From assembly GCA_016927755.1 (NCBI GenBank), contig JAFGLZ010000107.1, positions 1 through 46,489 of the forward strand: DNA of 46,489 bases. Reading direction: 5' to 3'. How positions within the stretch are numbered: the first letter of the stretch is position 1; each line of letters begins with the position of its first letter. Below the pieces are notes generated by a model. It worked only from the letters and a program-made list of their open reading frames with translations. It was not told the DNA's origin and did no database searches. Source of the stretch: Phycisphaerae bacterium. GTDB lineage: Bacteria > Planctomycetota > Phycisphaerae > UBA1845 > JAFGLZ01. A program made the position numbers and the translations under genes. Shown here in pieces: positions 33,939 through 41,094 of this stretch.

Positions 33939-35012
33939 CTACCTGTCCAGCTTGACCACCGAAAGCGTATACGGCTTCTCGTGCTTCGTGTTCGTCAGCC
34001 CGGGGAACGGAAAGTCCATGTTGACGATGATCAGCTCGTCGCCCCGAACCAGCACCTCGCACACCTGGTCGATGCTGCCGTCCGCCCCGTCCGTGTCGCC
34101 GTTCTGTGCCAGCGTCGTGATGTTCCCCTTCAGGTCGACCATCTGCACCGCGTTCATGACCGAGTCCGACACGAAGATGACCTTCCGCTTCGAGTCGTAG
34201 AACAGCCCGTCGCAGCACTTCATCGGACCGCCGCTGGCAAGCACCGTGTTCGAGACCACCTTGCCGTCCGCGTCGAAGCTGATCTTGTGCAGCAGCCCGT
34301 CGCCGAAGTTGCCGCAGTACAGGTTGCCCTCGTCGTCGAACGTCAGCCCGTCGGCCCCGAACGCGAGCTGGCGATTCCTCGTGTAGACCCTGGCGATGCA
34401 GTGCGGATCCAGCCCCGCCGGCTGCAGCTCCAGCGGCTTCTCGGCGAACTCCTTGACGTGGATGCGGTAGATGCAGCTCGGAAAGTGGCTCTCCGACGCC
34501 GGCCACGTCACGTTCTGAACCGAGTCGCTCACGTAAACGTAGTCGCCCCGCCAGATCACGGCGTTGGCCACCTTGAAGCCGTACACCGCCACCTCGCACC
34601 CGACCGGCTTGCCGTTCTCCACGCGGACGCGAAGCAGCCGCGACTTGTACAGGCTCGTGTTGAAGCATTGGTTGTCGGCCACGTACAGGTTGCCGTCCGG
34701 GCCGAAGTCCAGACCCATCGGACCCACCTTGCCCGTCCCCGGGTGCATCGGCAGCCGAAAGTACTCCTTCAGCTCGTTGCCCGGCGTGATCATCATCAAG
34801 ATGCCCGGGAACTTGTCGTTGTTGTAGTTCGGGCACGACAGAATGATGTTCCCGTCCGGCGCAAGCGTCATCCCGTCCGGCGTGTTGCACTGGTCCGGCA
34901 GCGTCATGAACAGCGCCGGCTTCTTCAGCCCCTCAGCCAGGGCGGGCGTCGCCAGCAGCACGACGCAGACCAGCATCAGACACGTACGGTTGATCGTCTT
35001 CGTTACTCTCAC
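33939..35012 (-). CDS. SMP-30/NHL-like six-bladed propeller protein, secreted
   Basis: A 357-residue protein. GTG 35012 lies after GGAGGATTGTGCC and starts a leader (VRVTKTINRTCLMLVCVVLL, then ATPALA); an in-frame TTG at 35027 lacks such spacing. Repeated blade motifs TPDGMTLAPDGNIILSC, MGLDFGPDGNLYVADN, DGLTFDDEGNLYCGNFGDG and CDGLFYDSKRKVIFVSDS are typical of the SMP-30/gluconolactonase/strictosidine-synthase superfamily. Seven or more cysteines in the mature protein suggest disulfides outside the cytoplasm. It could hydrolyse a sugar lactone or merely bind; the motifs do not decide. It sits between GH36 (upstream) and HzsA-like A (downstream) on the same strand, 57 bases after the GH36 stop. 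Confidence 0.75.
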   Translation of the reverse strand: MRVTKTINRTCLMLVCVVLLATPALAEGLKKPALFMTLPDQCNTPDGMTLAPDGNIILSCPNYNNDKFPGILMMITPGNELKEYFRLPMHPGTGKVGPMGLDFGPDGNLYVADNQCFNTSLYKSRLLRVRVENGKPVGCEVAVYGFKVANAVIWRGDYVYVSDSVQNVTWPASESHFPSCIYRIHVKEFAEKPLELQPAGLDPHCIARVYTRNRQLAFGADGLTFDDEGNLYCGNFGDGLLHKISFDADGKVVSNTVLASGGPMKCCDGLFYDSKRKVIFVSDSVMNAVQMVDLKGNITTLAQNGDTDGADGSIDQVCEVLVRGDELIIVNMDFPFPGLTNTKHEKPYTLSVVKLDR

Positions 35013-35069
35013 GGCACAATCCTCCAATGGGGGTCACACGTCTCGGATCGAGGCTATGAGAGTACCGCC

Positions 35070-38000
35070 TCAACGCGCGGCGTCAAGCCGCGTCACAAAC
35101 CCCGCCTCCACCCAGTCCGCATGGTCCGCCGAAATCCCGTCACCCCCATCCGTCACGACCAGCCGAACTTCCCTGCAGCCCGGCGGGATCGCCACGTCGA
35201 AATGCCAGTAGTCGATCGTCTTCCACGCCAGCTTCGGGCTCCGAGCGAGACGCCTGCCGTCGGCCCAGACCTCGAAGACCACGCTGGTCCGAGCGTCCGA
35301 TCGTACCTCGCAGTCCGGCCCGACCACCGCCACGAACCGCTTGTACTCCGGCCTGCATGCGTAGACGAGCTCCGAGTTCGCGTGAACGCCCACGCCCCTG
35401 TCGTATTTCTTGCCCGAGACCCTCAGCGGCTTGCCCTCGGCACTCTTGTCCGTCCCCAGCTTCCCCCAGCCGACGCTGGCCCGAACGGGCTTCAACCCCG
35501 ACAGCAAGACGTCCGGCCTCGGAGGCACCGGCGGCATATCGAGCTTGGGCACCGTGACCGTCACGCGAGCCGCCTCCCCGGCCTGCCCCGACCAACCCAC
35601 CGCCCGAACGGTATACGTGTACGTCTTGCCCGCCTCGACGCCGCCATCCACGAATCGATTCGCCGCGATCGCCAAGGCCGATCCCTCCGACCGCTCGAGG
35701 CGATATGTGCTTCCGCTTTCGTCCCACGTCACCGTCACCGGCTCGAAGGGCGACGGCGCATCCGCCCTCAGATTCCCGATCCCCGCCGCCTCCGGCGTCC
35801 CCGCCTCGCCCGGCTTGAAGTGAACCGCCCAATCCACCTGACGGTTCTGCTTCGAATCGAGCCTGACGCGCACCCCCGGCCCATGATCTATCATCGTGGC
35901 CGAGACGCCGGCGCCCTTATCCGCCTCCGACACCTTCGCCGAAACCGCCTCCCACGACCGCGAGCCGATCGGTGCCGCGATCCGAAGCTCGTACGGATCC
36001 CCGCCAACCACGCGACTCGTCCCGCTCAGCACGTGCCTGTCGCCGTCCCACGCCTCCCGCGCGATGTCCACCACCCCCTGCGTGATGTGCCGAGACGTGC
36101 TCACCAGCACCGGACGGTCCCCCATCGGCCGAATCGCGATCACGCGACACGACCCGGGCGGCACGGAGACCTCGGCCCCATCCGCAAACGGCGGAACGAA
36201 CTTCCCCGCCCAATAGTCGAACCCGACGTACGCGCCCCCGTCCGCCTCGGGAAGCCCGAGCTTGCCCGCATCGATGCCGAGCGTCTCGACCTTCTTCAGG
36301 TCCCAGTTGAACACGCCGACCACGTCCCGCCGACTCGCACCCTCCCCGGCGCGCAGATGCCAGACCTTCGGCAGCGCGCTCTCGAACAGATCCACCGGCC
36401 TGCCGCACAACCCGTGGTTGGGCATCGAACGCTTCACGATCTCCAGCCGCTCGGCCGGCAGCGCCGGCAGCCACTCGCTCACCAGGTTGAGCTGCCCCGT
36501 CAGTGAGATCCACGAGCCCCACGCCCGCGCCTGGTCCAGCGTCATCGGCTCGCGGACCATCAGGCAGTCGGGGTCGTTGTACCACACGCGCCCGTGAAGG
36601 AAGTACAACCGTGAGCCCATCTCCGCCGACGGCAGAATGTGCTCCCACGCCGCGCCGATGTCGCGCCCGACACGCATCCCGTCCACCCGCCCGATCGAGG
36701 CCCCCAGCGTCCGCATGTTCTGCGCGATGTTGCAGCCCAGAATGAACACGTCGTCACCCGCCGCCTCGCGAACCAGCTCCAAGCCGCTCCGATACGCCTG
36801 AACGTTCGTCACGTTGGGGTCATGGAACACGGCGTCGCCCAGCCGATCATCGCGGTATGTCGGCTCCGGATACAGGATCTTGACCGCCATGCCCGTCCAC
36901 AGCCCGTCGATCTTGATGTACTTGTAGCCCCACTCCCGCGTCATCTGCCCGATCACCCCCCGCAGAAACGTCCGGGCCTCCGGGCGCGTCATGTCCAGGC
37001 ACGTGCCCGCCCAGTACACTTCGTACGGCTTGCCGTCCGCGTGATGGACGAACCAGTCCTGATGCTCCTTGAAGATCTCGCGCTTGTGGTCCCACCCGAA
37101 CGGGATGAACCAGATGCCCGCCGTCATCCCCGCGGCCGCGATCTTGTCCGCCGTCGGCTTCATGCCCTCCCGGTAAGGCCCGTCCTTGCGGTACATCGTG
37201 AAGTCACGACCGCTGATCTGCCAGCCGTCGTCGATCTGTAGCACGCCAAAGCCGAACTTCGTCAGATGCTCCCGGCAGAACTCCGCGAGCTGCGCCATGT
37301 GACGCGCATCGGATGCGCCCCCGAACGGGCTCGAATACCACGTGCAATACCCCGACGGAATCGCCTTGGGCAAACGAATCCCGTTGGCCCGCGCGATCGT
37401 CTCCGCGTACGTCTCCAACCCGACGAGCGCGTCCTTGAAGTAGCCGATCGCCAGCAGCTCTCCGTCGGCCGTCTGCCCCGGGGCGATCCGGAGCTTGCCA
37501 TATTCGATGCGGGCCTCGATCCGCAACCCGCCCTGCGAAGCCCCGCTGCTGACGATGCCGCTGCCCCGATCGTGTGTCAGCCATCCCACGACGATACCCC
37601 CGCGCGTCTTCGGGTCCGCCGCGGCGAGGAACATGTAGCTCGTGCGAGCCTTGTCGCCCGGCGTCAGCCCGTCGCACCCCAGCACCCGGACGTCCGCCGC
37701 TCGCCTGCCCAACTCGACGCCGATCTTCGCCGGCGTCAGCTTGTCCATCGTCAGCGCCTCCTGCCCCGCGTTTCGCGGATGCGGCTTGATGCAGGCAAAC
37801 GGCACGCCCGGGTACAGAAGGATCTGATCGACCGAGCCGTCCGCATGCTCGATCTCAATGGCCTTGCCCCCCCCAAGCGCCCCGCCAACGTCCACGATCC
37901 GAGACTTCCCCCCCGATCGCGTCAGCTCCCCCTCGCGCCCGAACGCCACGCCCTCGGCCGAGGCCGTAAACCGTCCCGCCGCGGTGTTGTACCGAACCGC

Positions 38001-38129
38001 TACGAGCCCGTTGTCCAGCAGCACGACGTTCCCCGACCGAGCCGCCTTCACCGGCGAGCCCTCAGCCAAACACATCGCCGGTGCCGCCAGAACTACCCAC
38101 GCCAAGCCGAACCAAGTGAGCCGCTTCAT
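35070..38129 (-). CDS. GH36-type alpha-galactosidase with C-terminal NPCBM, secreted
   Basis: A 1019-residue protein. ATG 38129 starts a clear leader (MKRLTWFGLAWVVLAAPAMC). A beta-sandwich N-domain (30-260) is followed by the barrel: FGVLQIDDGWQISG, YIKIDGLWTGM (nucleophile candidate D408) and DGMRVGRDIGAAW (acid/base candidate D490). After the barrel come a C-terminal sandwich, an FN3-like segment (TYTYTVRAVGWSGQAGEAAR) and an NPCBM (YDRGVGVHANSELVY, FVAVVGPDCEV). GH36 enzymes cleave terminal alpha-galactose, and some members alpha-GalNAc. The NPCBM and its linker closely resemble those of the hydrolase at 21666-24683, suggesting exchange of this module within the locus. Family assignment is firm; sugar specificity is open. 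Confidence 0.85.
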   Translation of the reverse strand: MKRLTWFGLAWVVLAAPAMCLAEGSPVKAARSGNVVLLDNGLVAVRYNTAAGRFTASAEGVAFGREGELTRSGGKSRIVDVGGALGGGKAIEIEHADGSVDQILLYPGVPFACIKPHPRNAGQEALTMDKLTPAKIGVELGRRAADVRVLGCDGLTPGDKARTSYMFLAAADPKTRGGIVVGWLTHDRGSGIVSSGASQGGLRIEARIEYGKLRIAPGQTADGELLAIGYFKDALVGLETYAETIARANGIRLPKAIPSGYCTWYSSPFGGASDARHMAQLAEFCREHLTKFGFGVLQIDDGWQISGRDFTMYRKDGPYREGMKPTADKIAAAGMTAGIWFIPFGWDHKREIFKEHQDWFVHHADGKPYEVYWAGTCLDMTRPEARTFLRGVIGQMTREWGYKYIKIDGLWTGMAVKILYPEPTYRDDRLGDAVFHDPNVTNVQAYRSGLELVREAAGDDVFILGCNIAQNMRTLGASIGRVDGMRVGRDIGAAWEHILPSAEMGSRLYFLHGRVWYNDPDCLMVREPMTLDQARAWGSWISLTGQLNLVSEWLPALPAERLEIVKRSMPNHGLCGRPVDLFESALPKVWHLRAGEGASRRDVVGVFNWDLKKVETLGIDAGKLGLPEADGGAYVGFDYWAGKFVPPFADGAEVSVPPGSCRVIAIRPMGDRPVLVSTSRHITQGVVDIAREAWDGDRHVLSGTSRVVGGDPYELRIAAPIGSRSWEAVSAKVSEADKGAGVSATMIDHGPGVRVRLDSKQNRQVDWAVHFKPGEAGTPEAAGIGNLRADAPSPFEPVTVTWDESGSTYRLERSEGSALAIAANRFVDGGVEAGKTYTYTVRAVGWSGQAGEAARVTVTVPKLDMPPVPPRPDVLLSGLKPVRASVGWGKLGTDKSAEGKPLRVSGKKYDRGVGVHANSELVYACRPEYKRFVAVVGPDCEVRSDARTSVVFEVWADGRRLARSPKLAWKTIDYWHFDVAIPPGCREVRLVVTDGGDGISADHADWVEAGFVTRLDAAR

Positions 38130-38173
38130 CCGATCAGTTCTCCCGATCAACCGAGAATGCCGAGTTGCAGGAC

Positions 38174-38196
38174 GTAGCACGAGCATCTTGCCCGTG
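38174..38196. repeat. dispersed hairpin repeat, copy 1 (GTAGCACGAGCATCTTGCCCGTG)
   Basis: This shares 22 of 23 bases with 44051-44073. The arms CACGaGCA/TGCCCGTG pair with one mismatch around a TCT loop. It lies in the spacer upstream of the GH36 gene. Read through, such elements give the peptide GQDARAT, a spurious motif familiar from planctomycete predictions. Confidence 0.65.
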
Positions 38197-38234
38197 AGCC
38201 ATTACGCGCAAGGTGCCCATGCCAACGGTGTGCT

Positions 38235-40853
38235 CTACCCGCAGACCGCCCGCGCCCTCCGCGCGATATACCCCGTCGTCGCCCGACGAAGCCACGCGAG
38301 CCGCCCCTCGCCGATCGCCGCACGGATCCGCTCGCCCATCTCGTCCATCCCCGGGATGTACTTGCCCGCCGCCCGAACCTTGTCGAACGCCTCCAGCGTC
38401 TTCTTCGCCTCGTCAACTACCGACCGGGCGATCTCCGCCGGCGGCGTGGCCACAAAGCCCGTCACCTCGACCTCCGGCGCGACCGAAAAGCTCCTCAGCC
38501 CGTACGGATGCAGGTTGAACGTCCAGCGCTGCGACGCGGGAATCCCCTCGTTCGAGCACAGGTCCGCCAGCCCCTTCGGCTCGCCGCTAAACACCAGCTC
38601 CACCGAGACCGGGTAGTACTCCCGATTCACCGCGTAGAGGTAGCGCTTGCCGTCACGAACCAGCGTCCGAACCGCCACGGGGTCGGTCGTCTTGCCGACC
38701 GTCGCGAACTTCACGTTCGGCAGCGTGCGATACGCCCTCGCGAACTCCCGAATGAGCTCCCCGTGCGCCTTGTCCAGGAACAACCCGCCCCGCGTGATCC
38801 GGCACGCGTCCAGCTCCGCCACCGCATGCGCGTACGGCTCCAAGAAGTGCACCCCGCCCGGAAACGCCGGCGTGATCCGCAACTGAGAATCGAACCAGAA
38901 CCCGTCCTTCGGATAGATCGAGTTCATCCGCAGGATGCCCTCGGCCGGCTTGCCGTCCATGACCGCCAGCTTGGCCACGTTCGCGTCGCCCGGCTCCGGC
39001 TGGAACCACACGTGCTTGCCCCACGCCTCGACCCAGCAGTTGAAGATGAACACCCCCGGCCGGTCCTGCGCGTGCAGCGCGTCGAGCAGCTCCTGATCCA
39101 GGAAGTCGTAGTCGCGGTACATCGTCAGGCCCTCGAGCGGCATGTTCACGCCCTGCATCGAGTAGCTGCCGTGACCGCCCCGATCCCGCGAGTTGCCCTG
39201 CTCAATGTCGATCAGAAGCCCCGGCTCGTCGCCGTACATCGTCACGTCGATCCCCGCGTCCCGGAAGATCTCCACCGAGTTCGGCCGCGCATCGAGCTGC
39301 AGGGCGCAATCGGGATAGCCGAACACCCCCGGGATCGTCGTCTCGTCCCACAGCGTGACCGTCACCCGCAGGTCCTCGCGCCCCTTGGCCAGCGCCTCCC
39401 GAATCTTGCCGAACAGTTGGCGGATCTTCCGGCATCGCCACTCGACCCAGGCCGGCCGGCACGTGAACGTCAGGTACTCGTACCGCCGAGAGAACCGATC
39501 CGGCGGCTTCGCGGCGACCGGCACGCCGATGCCCGTCTCCTCCTGGAACATGCGGATCGTCACGTCGTCGTACCCCGCGTGGATCGACCCGAACCACGGC
39601 ATGCACGAGGCGAACATGTTGAACGAAATGCCCCTGAAAGACCTGTACTTGCCGTACCGCCGCCCGATGTCCGTCACGAAGTCCAGAATCGCCTTCTGCA
39701 CCGCAGGATGCAGCGGGTTGAAGATCGGACCCATGTGCCCCGGCCCGCGATGCTCGCCGTATGCGAACCCGGGCAGCTTGCTCCAGGGCTCCGCGGGCGG
39801 CTGCCCCTTGAGCGCATCGGCCACGGGCTTGAAGTTCAGGGCGTTGTACACGGCCGTCCAATCGTTCGTGCTCGACTGCACGTGATTGTTCCACAGCATG
39901 TTGTTGATCGTGTCCTTGCCGCCCTGGATCGACGCCAGGTCGGCGTTCATCTTCTGCATCAGGCTGCCCAGACGCATCAGCGTCAGCGCGCCCTGGAACT
40001 CCAGACCCTCCTGCTCGAATCGCTCCAGAAGCGTCGCGTACCAGTCCGCCGGCTTCGTCGTCCACCGGCCGTACTGCTTGCGGTCCTCCGCCACGATGCA
40101 GTCCAACCCGTCCGCCGGCTCGCACGAGCACGGGAACTGCGGCCCGTGATACCACGCCATCGGATACGCCAGCAGATCCTGACCCGTGTATCTCGCGTAC
40201 TGCACCACGTGGTCGATCCACTGATCCCGGGTCATCGCCCCTTCGGACGCGCCCGTCCCGCACGGATCCTCGTACTGAATGCCGATCTCCCGCCGCGAGC
40301 CCCCTCCCAGATCGCTCCGCACGCGCATCGGCGGAAGCCCGCCAAGCTCGTGGATCTCGATGCTCGCCGCCGCCGCCGGCTCTCCCTCGCTCCACGTCAT
40401 GAAGACGATGCTGCAGTCCTTCCACCTCGGCCAGAACACCTGATTCAGCTCCAGCATCTTGCCCGAAAGCGGCTGGGCCCACCCCGTGAACACGCCCGTC
40501 GTCAGGTCGTAGCACGTCCCGTCCATGATGCACATGTACCGACGCTTGTCGTCCGGATACCGAATCACCGCCACGTGCGGCCTGCCCACGTGCTCGATGG
40601 CGAACCGATACCCGAATCGCGACAGCGGCCGACCCTCCGCCTCCCGGTATCGGCCCGCCGAGCTCTCGACCACCTTCACCGCCCCGTGACCGAAGTACTT
40701 CTCCGGCGGAAGGTCCTGCGTGCAGTCAATCCGACAGAGCAGTCGCTTGCCCGTCGCGGCCGACCCGGAGGCCAGCTCCGCGCCCATCGCCATCGCCGCC
40801 CCAGCCCCCATCGTCCCCGCCAGAAACTCCCGTCGTGTCGTGTCATGAGACAT
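38235..40853 (-). CDS. Tat-exported glycosyl-hydrolase-like protein (GHL10-like barrel suspected)
   Basis: An 872-residue protein. ATG 40853 begins a twin-arginine signal (MSHDTTRREFLAGTMGAGAA); the open frame further 5' has no leader. Tat export implies folding, possibly with a cofactor, before secretion. An N-terminal beta domain (40-200) is followed by a probable TIM barrel: NPLHPAVQKAILDFVTDIGR, FRGISFNMFASCMPW, YDDVTIRMFQEETGIGVP, VTVTLWDETTIPG and DVTMYGDEPGLLI. The first of these resemble GHL10 (family-10-like) proteins. D/E residues at TLWDE and YGDE are catalytic candidates. Cysteines (FPCSCEPADGLDC) are frequent. No family could be assigned with confidence; substrate unknown. It lies between HzsA-like B and GH36 on one strand. 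Confidence 0.62.
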   Translation of the reverse strand: MSHDTTRREFLAGTMGAGAAMAMGAELASGSAATGKRLLCRIDCTQDLPPEKYFGHGAVKVVESSAGRYREAEGRPLSRFGYRFAIEHVGRPHVAVIRYPDDKRRYMCIMDGTCYDLTTGVFTGWAQPLSGKMLELNQVFWPRWKDCSIVFMTWSEGEPAAAASIEIHELGGLPPMRVRSDLGGGSRREIGIQYEDPCGTGASEGAMTRDQWIDHVVQYARYTGQDLLAYPMAWYHGPQFPCSCEPADGLDCIVAEDRKQYGRWTTKPADWYATLLERFEQEGLEFQGALTLMRLGSLMQKMNADLASIQGGKDTINNMLWNNHVQSSTNDWTAVYNALNFKPVADALKGQPPAEPWSKLPGFAYGEHRGPGHMGPIFNPLHPAVQKAILDFVTDIGRRYGKYRSFRGISFNMFASCMPWFGSIHAGYDDVTIRMFQEETGIGVPVAAKPPDRFSRRYEYLTFTCRPAWVEWRCRKIRQLFGKIREALAKGREDLRVTVTLWDETTIPGVFGYPDCALQLDARPNSVEIFRDAGIDVTMYGDEPGLLIDIEQGNSRDRGGHGSYSMQGVNMPLEGLTMYRDYDFLDQELLDALHAQDRPGVFIFNCWVEAWGKHVWFQPEPGDANVAKLAVMDGKPAEGILRMNSIYPKDGFWFDSQLRITPAFPGGVHFLEPYAHAVAELDACRITRGGLFLDKAHGELIREFARAYRTLPNVKFATVGKTTDPVAVRTLVRDGKRYLYAVNREYYPVSVELVFSGEPKGLADLCSNEGIPASQRWTFNLHPYGLRSFSVAPEVEVTGFVATPPAEIARSVVDEAKKTLEAFDKVRAAGKYIPGMDEMGERIRAAIGEGRLAWLRRATTGYIARRARAVCG

Positions 40854-41054
40854 GTCGTTCGCCGTCCTCAAAGATTCGATCCGTGCCCGATGATGCCACC
40901 AACGCCGATCAAGCCAGTGCTCTTCTCGGTCAGACACTTTCGTCGCGGGTGGCATGGGTCCGCACAGGCAGACCATCCCCAGCGAACAAGCAACGGGTCA
41001 GCGAGATGCATCGCTCCGAATCAGCACCGCGTTCCGCGGACCCGTGCTTCGTTC

Positions 41055-41070
41055 CATGGCCAAGGCCATG
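41055..41070. repeat. perfect 16-base palindrome CATGGCCAAGGCCATG
   Basis: Seven-base arms with a 2-base centre, in the 241-base spacer 40854-41094 between the Tat-exported hydrolase and the HzsA-like B stop. It resembles the GGCAAGATGCC hairpins elsewhere in the window and may be a diverged member, or a terminator-like stem without a T run. No gene is seen in the spacer. Confidence 0.45.
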
Positions 41071-41094
41071 TCTGACGTTGACCCATGCTGCCCC

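Noticed and set aside
33981..36506. 841-codon plus-strand open frame
   Set aside because: Arg/His/Pro/Val-rich translation without domains; it lies antisense to the SMP-30-like and GH36 genes, which have clear motifs. GC-rich DNA leaves the antisense frame open.
38508..41075. 855-codon plus-strand open frame
   Set aside because: Antisense shadow of the Tat-exported hydrolase gene; no signal peptide or motif, very high Arg/Leu/Val/His.
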